Positions 46,502 through 59,000 of a stretch of 64,000 bases of DNA are shown piece after piece. Location: contig JASANG010003325.1 in NCBI GenBank assembly GCA_030248215.1, positions 1 through 64,000 on the forward strand, read 5' to 3'. The stretch's first letter is position 1. Every line of letters starts with the position of its first letter. The position numbers and the translations under genes were made by a program. The notes below the pieces were generated by a model that saw nothing but the letters and a program-made list of their open reading frames with translations, did no database searches and was not told the origin of the DNA. The stretch comes from Enoplolaimus lenunculus (taxonomy: Eukaryota > Nematoda > Enoplea > Enoplida > Thoracostomopsidae).

Positions 46502-49500
46502 ATGTTCAGAAATATTGACCCCAAATCGTGGAAATTTCTTCCCGACACCGTCAATGACATTAACGGCAACTGGTTGACTTCGCTATCCGCTCTGAGTGAC
46601 AAATTTCAGCATTTAGCGTCTGGAATGTCTACCGAACCAGAGCATAAAATTGAAGCATCTGGTAGTAGCAATAATCCGCTTACAAGGACTTGTACACCTG
46701 ACAAAATAGATGATTCCCTTCAAATAATCACCGAAAACCAAATTATAGTAGACTACAGTGTGATTGACCACCTAAGCCATATGCAGCCAGACAGTGTCCT
46801 AATTAAAGGACAAGCTATCAATATGGACTCTCGGAATGAAAATGAGAGTATTACTTCGGGCTATAGCTCAGAAAAGATGACAAATTCAACTTGCGGAATC
46901 GAAGAATCGGCAAAGTCTCAAGAAGAAGTATTCAAAGGATTATTTTCGACAAAATTATTTTCAAAGATACCGTTCAATGTAGCTCTACTTCACGATGCAG
47001 TTGAGTCCGGGTTTAGGGATACGGTTAGTATGTTGAATACAGCCATGGTGACGAATGCGAATCGGGGAAGCGAAGATGGCGGCTACGATAGTCGGAGTAC
47101 AAGTTTCACTAACGGGATTGCCGTTGGTTCAACATCTGTAAAACCCTATTCTGCCGAAGGATCCAATTTGCTGTCGGAAAGTTGCCAGCCTGGAGGTGAA
47201 CCTTATAGCTGCTCGACAACCAGTGCTTCAGAAAACGCTAACAACAATACAATTGTTAGTTTTGGACAAATGTTGTCAGATATTAACGGGAATTTTGTGC
47301 TCAAAGCAGACGCTGAGCCTTCATACGTAACATTACAGGTGTCTTCGAAAACTGGCACGCGATTAAAGAGAGCGAAATCAGCCAGACCAGCATTTGGCAA
47401 CAGCGACGACAAACGATACCACAATCTGTGCGATAAGCAACCACTTAAGGCGACAAAAAGTGACACACGATGCATAGCTCCGACGGCCACGGGCGATAAG
47501 GCAGAACAATCTCATTCCACGGAAAGCTTACGTAGAAAAGATGCGACAAACGAAAATTATTTAGCACCACAACCGACAATTTCAAAGGATAGATATATTA
47601 ATGAATGGATAAACAGAAATACACCTAAACTTGACGACTCAAGAGTACAAAAGCGACACGAAACCAAAATAGAGCGTCGAAATGAAGACACAACGGTCAG
47701 AACCATTCTGCACGGACCCCCATGGAGTGCGAAAGTAGCACGACGGACCAGAATTGCAGGGGACGTTTCATTTGTGTACGATCCGCTGAGAGTTAGGCAT
47801 AATCTGAGAGCAACAAGTGGGTTTCTTTAAAATAGGTATACGTTTGCACATGTGAAATAGGTCAATAATTTTTAAGTTTTCTACAATCATTTATGGCAAA
47901 TTCACATTAATATCACCAACAGCAGAAAATGATAACGCTTAAACAACTGTGAAGTACTTAGACTTAAACGTTTATGGCTAACATTTGGCATTTACTTGTT
48001 TTAGTCAAAAATTTAAGTATTCACTTAAGTCGGCGACTTATGTCATTACTTAAGTATAACTTAAGCGAATACTTAAGTAACGTTTCGGAAAATTAGCCAT
48101 TATCACGTTTCAGCACGTTAACCTGTTTACTACACTAGCGTTGTGATATATCTCAAGCTGGGTGCAACTGGAATTCCGGTTCCGGTTCCGGCTTTTTTTC
48201 ACCTTCCGGTTCCGCTAAATTTTTACCGGATTTAAAAATTTCGGTGTTATAATTTGGCCGTTTTCTTAACTTTGCTAATTTTTAAGAATCTCTTTTGAAA
48301 GCCTCTAGTACTTCTAGTGTTTTTGAATTGCTTGTTCATGCAGTGGTTATTGTTGTGGACAAAAGCATTTTACGGAAATGTATATATAAATCTTGACAAT
48401 CACCGAATATAAGCCATTGATGGTGGATTTCACTTCAGTCGATGATGAAAATCTAAAATATAACAAATAAAATAAATACCTATGTTCGACTGAGGCTATT
48501 TACAAATAACAGAGCAAAAAAATAAGATTAAAACGAAATTTTTGGTGAAATGCATTTTTCACTTTCCGGTTCCGGTTCCGGTAAAATTTTCAAATTCCGG
48601 TTCCGGTTCCGGTAAATTGTAATTCCGGTTGCACCCTGATCTCAAGTGGGCAAAATGGGCGCTTGAGATGCAGCATCTGCAAGCACTATTCTTTCACTAT
48701 TGCCCATTGACGGATTATGCTTTCAAAAGACTAATACATCCCTAGAGGTGACATTCAAGATCCTCAATCCACCTTTTAGCAGTATGTTGAGCATGTCAAT
48801 TTGCATACATTCTGTATATAATTTACACCTGGTGGTACAACACCTTATGACAGCTATGATAAAATAGTATTACTGGTTAATCGAAATTGTTGTTTCTTCA
48901 GAAACACCAGGTCTCGGCAAACTTAATCCGGATCTCTACAAAGCTGGCGAAGAAGGTGAAAATTTAGAATTCCCCGAAGGTCACAATGGTCGCCTGTGGT
49001 TTCAGATTCAATTCGAACCAGAAGTCGAGCAACTCATCGTGACCGTCTTGAAACTGGCCAACGTTCCTTACAGAAATCCAACCCTTCTTATTCCAGTGGA
49101 TCCATTCATTCGGTATGTGTTGAGCATATTTTTAGGAAACAAATGATATTTAAGGTATCATAGTACAACCGATGGTCTGCCTTCGGCTCCGGTTCCGGCA
49201 GAAAATCAGCCTCCGGCTCCTGCTCCTGCTCCGATAGTATTTTTGCCGGAGGTTCCGGCAATTTCGGCAGTAAAATTTTGCATAATTTCGCAAAATTTAT
49301 TTATTTAGCGCGTTCGTTTCACTTATGTCACAATTTTCAGGAAAGAATTTCCGAAATTGCGCAGAAAATTAGCGTAAAACCAAACAACTTAATAACATAC
49401 TGCATATATTGGCTAAAATTACCTAATTAACCATCATTTTTACCACCTAATTTCGCCGCGCCTCTGGCTACGGCTCCGGCAAGTTCCGTTGACCTCCGGC

Positions 49501-52500
49501 TCCGGTAGTTTTAACCACAGATTGCACTCTGCCAGTTATATATATATTCAATACCATGATTACTCTTAAAGAGAATACCAGAGATGTCACTGAGACTTAT
49601 TCACGATATTTTACAACGATATTTTTTATCTCGTCCCATGTTGATTTGACGTGCGAACTGTTTGCTCGCAAGACTATAAAAGAGTAAACATAAGCTTTAG
49701 ACTAATTTTTTGCTTCGGCTTAGGCTTTATATATGTTCAAAGTGCTATCCCGTAAAAACGACTAAAAGTTCAATCATAAAGCAAATTTTGAAAATCAATA
49801 ACGATTGTTCAGTGAGTTCAGGGTCCTCATTCAAAATAAATAACTTTGACTTAGGGGGGAGACCATTGCTTTTCAAACCATGCAGTTGGTGCATGTCCCT
49901 CAGGGTTCAACCTGTTCACCTCCGGCTCAGACAAAAAAATCGACATCCGACTCCGACTTTTGACAATTTTGAGGAGTTAATTATCGGGATTATTTAATAT
50001 AAGCCTGATCTCATAATTTTGATTACATTTTTGCTGATTGCTAAAATAAGCAAATTAAACGTTATTTTAGCGGTCGACCTACACTTCACCTTTGGTTTCA
50101 CCTCCGGTTCCTTCAAATTTTGTTGACCTCCGACTCCGGCAGTTATTCACCTGCGATTGTTCTCTGTGTCCCATAATTATTAGTTTGTGGACGATTTGCA
50201 ATAAAATTCTAACCGACTTAAAAGCAGTGAATTTGCTAAATAAGCAATTGCAAAATTTTATTTCAGGGTATATTTGTCGCCGGACGACAGAAATTATTCA
50301 CAAACTAAATCGAAAGTCAAAAAGCGAAGTCGATTGGTTAGATTTGATGAAATATTTCACTTCTCGGTAAACTAGTAATTTTTAGTTTATAAAGATTTGA
50401 ATATTTTTCGGTACACCTTAATGTTACGATGTCATACGGTTCGATTTTCAACCGATGTTAATGTGGACCGCCGATTAATAGACCATTCAAGAATCCTCTA
50501 AAGTTTTCCCACGTAAAAATCAAAGGCGGAATGTTTTTCTGCGGGGCTGCCATAGAATAAGCTTAAGCGTTCACATATTGTTGCATAGGCATATTTTTAA
50601 ATATAGACTTATCCTTATGCTTAGGCATAAGCTTAGACTTGGGTTAAGGAATATGCTTATACTACTGTTCGGCCCTGTTCTATACATTGGCTGGTATCGC
50701 TATATCGGAATATGCAGCATCGGTTTATCACAAGTCTCTAATGCGTTTATGGTACAGCACAATACTTTATAAGTAGATATCATGTATTACCATGCTTAGC
50801 CTTCCTTACTAGTGTTCCAAACCGATTTTTTGCGAGGATAATCGATTTGCTTAAATGTGCCTATAACACCGCAACGTAAATGGTTTCCATAGAACTTGTC
50901 AATGTCAAAAACACAGCTTGTGTTTTCGCGACTCTTGAAATTCAACCTGTTGCAAACAATCGCATGTGTTTATACTAGCAGCAGTGGCGGACCCATGAAA
51001 CAAGCTTCTTTTTAGCGCTAAACCTTAGTACAAAGCCTTAGTTTTAATCAAAATCGTCAGTAAATAACTACGTAACTGCATAACAATTCTTGCTTTCAGG
51101 CGACTCGTGAATCGCTATCACAACGCCTGTTGCGATTCGACGCGTTCGATTTAGATCCACATCATCGTGACATGGTCATTGGCCAAGCCGCCTACCAGCT
51201 GAATGAATTTGTGCAATCTGGCCAATCAAAATTGATCACATACTGCGATTTAAGTCACGGAATATCCAATGGGCGTTCGAGCAACGATTTCGGTAGCACT
51301 AAAAATGCTGCGGTAAATTTAAAGCTTAGATTTTGTAATTTCGTAAATCTCGCAAACGTATTTGTGTACTACGTCAATAGGCCATGTATCGTGCGTACAG
51401 CGCAGGTATTTTCCTGTTCTCTGTTAAACTATTTAAACCTTCAAGTGTCCTGCCTTGCTTTGCTGTATTCAAGTTCCAGCAACGGCACTATCATTTGCAA
51501 ATTCGCCCTGTCTAGTATTTCAGTGACACCTCGGTATTGTTCACCACATTCCCATGATCCACCGATGCCTACCCTCACTTGTGTTTCCTAGAGAACCGGA
51601 GCTGTTGATCGAGGGACTGTTCTAGCAAACAATAACCAGCCCTAGAAAAAATTTTACAGACGAGGTACTTTTTCATGAACAATACTACAAGACATGTTCA
51701 GTGAAATATATCAAAAACTAATTTATGGTAATGAAATAGATTGCTTAAATATTTACTATTAATATGCGGCTGTAGAATTTTCCTAAATGTACCATTTCAG
51801 CCGTCAACAAAAGGTGAACTGAACGTATCGTTGTGTTACAATGCTACACTAGAGCAGTTAACCTTAAGCATTATCCGAGCGAAAAATGTTATGTTTCATT
51901 GCGGTGGAAGTCATGGTTAGTATAACGCAAAATAGACTATTTTATAAAAAAAAAATAAATTATATGAACCATTTGAATAGTGAAAATCATTTCTACCGTA
52001 CACACTGTTTAATTCATCGCGATATAGTCAACTGGGAAATTTCTAGTGAAGAACAATAACACTCTGAACAAACTTTAAAATAAAATTCTATATTCTAAAG
52101 GTCAAAATTATTTACTTGCTAATACGCTCGTACAGACTAAAATTCACTTGAGGCTTATATCCTTTTGAAATGAAATTCTGGCTAAGTACACATTTTACGA
52201 AATTCATTTGTTTTGTTTATTTTGTCCACTTTTTACAGATTCATACGTGAAAGTTAGCTGTTCATGGCTGGGTGCTGCAAAGGTGAAAACCAAAAAAACC
52301 AAACTTATTCGTAAATCTTCGAATCCAGTCTACAACGAGTCATTTATGTTTCATGTGCCGCAAGATAAGCTGGATGTTGCTACAGTAACAATGGAGCTAA
52401 AACAGTCGAAAAGTATGTGTTGACAGCGGGCTTGTATCCAGAGAAAGACCAGGGTGGGCTCATTCCCTCTTGGAAGATTTGACCATCCCGGTAATATTTT

Positions 52501-53057
52501 GAACCTTACTTGTAAGTCATAGCTCCTGAACTATATTTAGTCCCCCCATGGTGAGGTGAGCTGGCTACGGACCTGGTATCCATTTAACAATTTCGCATTA
52601 AAATCTTTTTTCAAATGGTGCATAAAAAACGCAAGGGGGGGGCAACAATGCAGCAAGGCGATGCAGTGGGCACCACCTAATTTCGCCTGGAGTTGGCAGG
52701 AACCGATAACCACTAAATTGTTGGTACTTAACATAAAATCGGCTATCTTTAGATGTAGTATTAACGATGCAGCATCCGCGTTTAACAAACTCATAGTTAC
52801 GGATTCAGTTGTGCGACTCTGGGACAGAATGCCAACGTGCACAAGTGTAGTGCGATAAGAAAGCGATCCAATTCTGTTTGTTTTCGCTGAGCTTAATTCA
52901 ACTATAAAACAAACCTTAAGTAATTTCAGGCGACAAAGTTCTTGGAAAAGCAGTGATTGGCGGTGAACTTTGTGTCAAAGGAAAAGCATTAGAGCATTGG
53001 ACTGAAATGTTAAAACAACAAGGAAAAGTTAAAACTGATTGGCACTACATCGTATAA
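46502..53057 (+). CDS. Synaptotagmin-like tandem C2 protein, 7 exons, 751 aa
   Basis: Exons are 46502-47816, 48902-49112, 50267-50366, 51100-51312, 51801-51915, 52239-52412 and 52930-53057. All introns are GT..AG and the phases agree (752 codons with stop). The ATG is fixed by an in-frame TAA at 46481 with no acceptor between. Residues 1-460 are polar and probably disordered, with no membrane segment. C2A is about 469-595: LIVTVLKLANVP, DPFIRVYLSPDD, loop 3 FDLDPHHRD keeping two or three aspartates, but loop-1 Asp at 499 is replaced by Thr. C2B is about 617-751: GELNVSLCYNATLEQLTLSI, SYVKVSCSW, SSNPVYNESFMFHVP, then HWTEML and WHYI near the end as in synaptotagmins. C2B loop 3 has no D-x-D, so C2B is predicted Ca2+-independent. 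The family acts in vesicle trafficking and exocytosis. Lack of an anchor and the C2B features recall Syt14/16-type members, but that assignment is tentative. Confidence 0.88.
48158..48638. mobile_element. hAT-like MITE with CCGGTT arrays and exact 8-bp TSD (synaptotagmin-like intron 1)
   Basis: CTGGGTGCAACTGGAATTCC pairs with the reverse complement of the right end (CAGGGTGCAACCGGAATTAC). ATCTCAAG is duplicated exactly at 48150-48157 and 48639-48646. Both arms contain CCGGTTCCGGTTCCGG-type repeats. The C(A/T)GGG terminus and 8-bp duplication are classic for hAT elements. 481 bp, no open frame. Confidence 0.85.
49160..49530. mobile_element. CCGG-array hAT-like MITE (copy 2, synaptotagmin-like intron 2)
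   Basis: Arms with CGGCTCCGGTTCCGGC and the reverse-complement equivalent GACCTCCGGCTCCGG flank an AT-rich centre. The ends (TACAACCGATGG and its partner GATTGCACTCTGCC) are diverged relatives of the GGTGCAACTGG terminus. Confidence 0.6.
49898..50172. mobile_element. CCGG-array hAT-like MITE (copy 3, synaptotagmin-like intron 2)
   Basis: CAGGGTTCAACCTGTTCACC at the left pairs loosely with the reverse complement of the right end (CACAGAGAACAATCGCAGG). CTCCGGCTC and CTCCGACTCCGGC blocks lie in the arms. A TTAGGC fragment (49675-49735) stands upstream. The right end lies about 95 bp before exon 3. Confidence 0.55.
50505..50692. mobile_element. TTAGGC-bearing MITE (synaptotagmin-like intron 3)
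   Basis: CCCACGTAAAAATCAAAGG at the left and GTTCTATACATTGGCT at the right bound the usual AATAAGCTTAAGC and CTTAGGCATAAGC tracts. Confidence 0.65.
52425..52570. mobile_element. CCCGTAGCCAGC-type MITE (synaptotagmin-like intron 6)
   Basis: GGTGGGCTCATTCCCTC, TTGTAAGTCATAGC and GAGGTGAGCTGGCTACGGAC follow the family order. It fills most of the first part of the last intron. A pair of roughly 100-codon opposite-strand frames follows at 52537-52858 and has no coding support. Confidence 0.5.
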
Positions 53058-53112
53058 TGAAACACAAATTAAAATATTTCATTTTTTTATACTTTTACTC
53101 CGATATGCAACA

Positions 53113-54003
53113 CGAACGTGGACAATGGATGGAACAGGGTCGTATTAACAGTAGTATAAGCATACTCCTAAACCTAAACGTAAGCCTAAGCCAAAGCCAG
53201 AAGCCTATGTGTAAAATGAGCTTTAAACCTAAGCCTAACCTAAAACGAAGGAAATATTGCCGCATATTCGAATACCCGCTAGAATGAAATTTTTTACAAG
53301 TGAAATAATAATGCTTTAATTTATGACTGTTATGCAAGCCGTTTGCGGTATCCAGTGCATTCAGTAGGTAGATAATCTGTTTAGTATTTACGTATGCAAA
53401 TAGGGCAAAAATAAACCTATAACAAAACCTAGGTCCTAGCCTAAGTCGGTGCTTAAGCAACAAAAAAGTCTAAACCGCAATAAGTACTCTATTGGAGTCT
53501 CGCACAAAAACGGTACGCCATTCAAAGCAACGTGGGTCATTTTCGCTGTTACCCTGTTGGAAACCTTGCCTAACTTGCTGATACTGATTTCGGTTTGAGC
53601 TGATAGATTGATTTTTACCGTATTTACCAATCTTTAGCTACATTTGGCTGGTAAAATAGTTTCACACGCTACAGATAAGTTTATTATATTAATGAATATA
53701 ATATATTAATACACATAGAAAATATAAATATGATTAGAATAAAAGCGATAATTTATAAATATATACGGCAACTGTTAATTGTAGTTTGTTTATTTGAGAA
53801 CATAAAAATTTTAGGGGAAGATTGCTGTTGGCTCACGCTAATTATAGGGGGCTGCTAACTGCGCAGCTGGGGTACTGGTCGACATAGAGTCAGGGAACTT
53901 CGGGCTGGTACTAAGGATTAGGCTTAGGGTTAGGCATACGTTTAGATCAGTCTTAGGCTTAGACTTAGGTTTGGGCTTAGGTTTAGGGTCAGGCTTAGTA
54001 AAC
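53113..54003. repeat. Cluster of three decayed TTAGGC-type tracts
   Basis: Tracts lie at about 53113-53260, 53390-53550 and 53905-54003. The first two carry family sequence in one orientation. The third is mostly pure degenerate TTAGGC (GATTAGGCTTAGGGTTAGGC). They lie just downstream of the synaptotagmin-like stop codon. Confidence 0.55.
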
Positions 54004-54334
54004 AAGGCCCTGTGGTAAATATGGGCCTGTGTTAATGGTATTAACACCAGCAATTTCTAATACTTCTTGGGACAGCCGGTGTTTGCCCAAAAGATCCCGA
54101 TTTATATGTAGAAAATTTTTTAAATTTATAATTTTATTAGGTTCAAAGTTCAAGTTTAAGGCAATTGATTTTTTTACTGAACACGATAACAACTGACAAG
54201 CATACTCACAGTCAAGTTGAGTTGAAACTAGCACATTGCGTATAATAGTACGTATACAAAAACCATGATAAATAATACACATTAAATAGAAATATGGCAT
54301 AAATTCAAAACTGACAATAAAACTACATTTCCCG

Positions 54335-54660
54335 ATAGAAAATCGACCTCTGGCTCCGGTAGAATTTTTAGCGGAGATTCCGGCAATTTCGGTAATGAAA
54401 TTTTATGTACTCTTATTTAAGCTGTGCTCTCTACTGAGTTTGGTAGTTTTCGGCAGATATTCAAGTTTTAATTGCCGACATTTTTTTAAAAATGTGCCTA
54501 AAACCACGTTTTCGGCAACACCTTGCAGTTCATTTTAAGATATAGCAAGTTTAGCATCATTTCTATTACGCAATTTTAGTTCGCCTTCGATTCCGGTTGC
54601 GGCAAAATTTGTTGACCTCCGACTCTTTGATTTATTTTTCAGATCCGGCTGCACCTTGCA
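54335..54660. mobile_element. CCGG-array hAT-like MITE (copy 4, decayed)
   Basis: CTCTGGCTCCGGTAG and GAGATTCCGGCAATTTCGG at the left and TTGACCTCCGACTC plus GATCCGGCTGCACCTTG at the right match copies 1-3. Confidence 0.5.
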
Positions 54661-54820
54661 TGTACTCTAATACTTAAGGTGTTTGGGTACTATATCACTA
54701 TAAATTTTCCACAAAATAATATCGTATTGCACATACCGTGTTCAAAACGAGACGTGATTTGAAATACTAAACCAACTTACATGAAACTTTCAATCGTCAA
54801 GTAAAACTGCATACAAATTT

Positions 54821-55004
54821 GGCCCATGCAAAGATCACGGACGGAACGTTGTTCTTCTGCTGGACTGCCATAGAATAAGCTTAAGCTTCAGACTACTATT
54901 TTTGTTTAGGCTTAGGCTTTGGTATAAGATCGTTGTTACGCTTAGGCTTAGGCTTAGAAATATGCTTATACTACTGTAACGGCCCTGTTCTATGCATTGG
55001 CCCA
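54821..55004. mobile_element. TTAGGC-bearing MITE (intergenic, well preserved)
   Basis: GGCCCATGCAAAGATCACGG and GTTCTATGCATTGGCCC form the inverted repeats. ACGCTTAGGCTTAGGCTTAG is the array. AAATTT flanks both sides (54815-54820, 55005-55010). Confidence 0.7.
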
Positions 55005-55241
55005 AAATTTAAAAGTAAAGCTTTTCCAAAATGGCACATCAAATACTGACTGAGAAATATGCGTTCAAGATGGACTTTGTAAAAAAATAATACGATAAAT
55101 GGTAAATACAACCTATTAATATTGTAAACAGATATCAAAACGTATGAAGGGCTGAGGAAATTGCAGATTCCATTATCATTTTACTGAAATGAATAATTTC
55201 AAACCTCTTTATACTTTGGGCGAAAATAATTTCATGCCTTT

Positions 55242-55440
55242 GGTTTTAATAAAAGCAATTACACACGAATTTTTACCAGTTTGGAGCGAAAATTATTGAA
55301 GTTTGAGTCGTAAGCATCCTGAATACGACCCGTTGCGTTTGGTTTTTATAAAAGCAATGACACACGAATTTTTACCAGTTTGGAGTGGAAATTATTGAAA
55401 TTTGAGTCGTAAGCCTCCTGTCTAAAGACTAAACTTCACG
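55242..55440. repeat. 99-bp tandem duplication with flanking inverted motif
   Basis: Two copies of a 99-bp unit (AATAAAAGCAATTACACACG...) start at 55242 and 55341 with a few differences. ATCCTGAATACGACC (about 55316) and its inverse GGTCGTATTCAGGAT (about 55442) bracket the second unit. Confidence 0.7.
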
Positions 55441-55444
55441 GTCG

Positions 55445-56095
55445 TATTCAGGATTTTTGTTTTTAGATGGGCTCCCTCGTTAGACAAACTATGTTTTGTT
55501 TGCACAATAAACTATCTTAGCTATGAAACAATTGTTGACCGAGAGCGTCTTTTCCGTTGTTTTCTCCGCCCTCAATCACATGAAAAGGTGAGATTTTAAA
55601 AAATATTCATATTTGTGCTTTTCATGACGATTGTTAAATCATTCCACACCCAAATTTGAATTTTCGAACAAATAGATTTCATTGTTATAGGTTCTAAGTC
55701 GCCTCCTGGAACCAAAACACTTGCCCAAACGATCACAATTTTGAGTTAATGTATATTTTTCAACGGTGCTTGCGGATCTGAATCGAATGGTTTTATTTTT
55801 TGTGATTCGACTTAACGATTCAGATGTTATGGTCTGTTAGCTGATTTGGCGCGCTGCCAATCATTTGAGAAGGTGTCAAATGAGTTATTTGACCACGTAT
55901 AATACACAAATGCCTATCTTTTTGATAAATATTTTTTTCGGTCCCGAGAGGAAGACCTTAGGACCTGAACGAATCTGATTTTTTGAAACCTCAGATTAGG
56001 GTGTGGAATGCTCAAGGGTTGCCATGTCAAATTTGACTGTTGACCGAATGAGATGCTGGGCGACTGAGAGTATGCGAATTGAATAACATCAGCGC
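55445..56095. other. Intergenic spacer 3' of synapsin
   Basis: This covers the sequence just downstream of the synapsin stop codon. Diverged inverted similarity (TAGGGTGTGGAATGC near 56000 versus CATTCCACACCCAAAT near 55645) suggests a decayed palindromic element between about 55640 and 56015. The synapsin 3' UTR must run into this region. Confidence 0.35.
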
Positions 56096-59000
56096 CTACA
56101 TATCACCGAAAATACCAGCGAAACTTTTCTTTAAACTGCTCATAGTATCGTCCGCGTTTACAACGCCATTAATTTCAGCAGCTGCTGGCGGTTGCGATTG
56201 TTGTTGCTGTTGTTGCATCGGTGGATGTTTTTGAGGAGGATTCGTTGTATTCGACTGAACAGACCCGGCTGCGCCTTTGTCCATGTTTTGTAGCGACGGT
56301 TGGCGAGCAGGGCGTGGAGGCGGTGGACCACGGGGTGGTGGCATAGCGGGTGCTGAAATATAGTAAAAGGTGATAAAATGGGAGAGAAGATTACAATTGC
56401 TATATTCCGATCGATTTACGACGACTTCGCTGAACATTGCAGTAATTTAAGGGGTTTCTACTTTAAGAGAATTACAATATATACAGTGGCTCTCGTACAC
56501 CAGTTCCCAATTTGCGCTTAGGCTTAGGCTTAGGCTTAGATTGAGGTGGAAAGAGCGGCCCTGAACCTCGGTCTTACTAGCCTTTTATGATTAGCTATAC
56601 GCGCAACTCGATTCATATTTCGATTAACATGGTACGATCAGACACCTTATTTTGAAATGCAACTTTTAGAAGCTTGTGTCGAAAAATGAGTTGTAAAACT
56701 AAACCTAAGACTAAGCAAACCATATAGTCAAAACTAAGTCTACTTTATTGCAGTCCCGCGTTAAAATGGTACGCTCCCAAGACTAATATGGGCCCATCAT
56801 CTTACCTTGTTGACCACCTTGGATACTCTGCGATCCAGATATAGTCGAATTAGATCCAACCGCTGGATGGTTCACAGCACCAGTGCTTGAAGTTAGGCGG
56901 GCACCTTGATGCATAGGAACCTGACTGGGGCAAGTAGGACCAGAACCAGGCGCCGCCTGCTGCTGCGCGGGTTGACCAGCTCGATTACCCATCGGTGGAT
57001 GAGGCTGAGGTTGATTGTGCTGGGGAGGCCCTGGTCTGAAAGTACAAAAAATTTTACATTTTTGTTCTCCGAAAATAGTTTCAATTTTAAATTCCGCTTA
57101 ATTAGACGCTAAAGAAAAGCAACTATACACAGAACTGAAAGTGGGTAAAGAATTTTCTAATTTACCGCACACTCTATAGGCAAAACTAATTTGTTACCGG
57201 CGGGTATACGCGTGCGCAAGCAAATGTTTTACCTACGATCTACCGATCCCCAAAAGCATCTTGCTTACTGACAATGTATCTATTTGCATTGCTGTGAGAA
57301 ATTTTTTGTATTTCAATATTTATTAATTCATTATCATTGGCGGATGAATGGAAGCCTCTCATGCTTACGCCCCCAATAGGCGTCAAACAACAAACTTTGT
57401 GTTGACATTTTATACCAAAATTGCGTTTTTCAACATATCGCTCGCTTCGCACGAGAGTTTTTCACTACTATATAGCGCAATGGCTCCCCAATCAAAAATT
57501 TCTCCTCATTTTGCCACTGGAAAATGTTCAAAAAACTATTGCCGCTCTTGAAAAACTTTCTAGGAAAAGTAGGTTACAAAATCATTAATCACTTTTACAG
57601 ATATAATAACAGGTTTCGGACTATGATTGATTTACTTCGTGATGGAATTTTCGTTTCCAATTTGAATTGGAGCACCGGCGACATTTGCATGAGGTGCGGG
57701 TTGATAGCCGGATGAATCTTTCCTATAGGCTGTATGCGAATCTTGATGTCTAAATTCAAATAAAAACACTTGTTATCAGATGTGTACCTAGTTAAGATTT
57801 TGGGTAATAAATCACGCTGTATAAAAACTTTGTAACCAGAAACGGTTTTGGTCTGTCGCTGGTGAATATGGCTAAAAGCAGCATATTTCAACTTATATTT
57901 GGGACTTACACAGCTATAAATTGGTCTTAGCTAATGTGATCCACGACGCATGAAATAAAACAATACCCGGGCAAGTTTTATTTAGAACTTCATCAGTAAG
58001 AGTTTTTAACTGCAAAAATGTATTTACGATTTCCATAAACAAAACACGCCGCCTTGTAAGCATGGTTATTCATGATAATTTGTTTAGAAACTTACGCCAT
58101 TGCATGCCGCACTCCTATCACATGGCTCATTTTCTGCAACACCAATTCAGCAATATGCCTACGATCTTCTTCTTGTGTTTCACCCAACAACTGGAAGGCA
58201 CTGTCTTTTGCCTGAAATTTAAATATTTGCTAGAACTTGAAATATACGTTTTTTTACTAATGGATGTTATCTTTGAGAGATACATTAATTTGCAGCAAAT
58301 TCCTCTGATATCTTCGAGAGCGGCAGCCTTTGTGACGTTATAACAAAGATTGCACGTTCAAATTGCAGTCTTCGACTGAGAATAGTTAGGAGCGTTACCA
58401 TATTTCAAGTATATATGTCGTAGCCCAAAGTCGTAATTTAGCCCAATTTCGAATTAGGCTGGTCCAGGGCGTAATTACGACTTGGGCCACGCCACGGCGT
58501 AATTCTCTTCTTGTGATTGGTTACTACCTTAATGCCATACTCAAATACGATTCGCTGTTGCGAATACTATATTCTGATTGGCAAAGTAACCACCACCAGT
58601 TGGCTATCAAACAGTTTTTACTGACCAATGTGGAATCATGCAGGATTACAGCTATCAAGTAACCAATCAGAAAACGCACAGCTTTATCAGACATGATTCC
58701 GCCTTGGGCTAGCCCAAGTTGTAATTCCGCTTCGGACTAGCCTAATTCGGAATTGGACTGAGTTAAAATCATGCGCGTTTAGGATGGTGCTATACTTTTG
58801 ACTATTATGATGTACGGTGTGACAGGATCACCCCTTTTCCCAAAACGATTCCTCTCCCCTTACAGTCGTGATCTAACCACCGTTGTAAACCGTGTCAGGA
58901 ACAGATGCTCACAAATCTAAATTTACAAAGGCACCGCCTTGTTAGAATCCTGTCAAACAATTGTATTTTGAATACAATATCTCTGGTCCAACAGCTGAAT

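Noticed and set aside
52537-52858. About 100-codon frames in the last synaptotagmin-like intron
   Set aside because: The exons on either side join in phase without them, and the peptides lack motifs.
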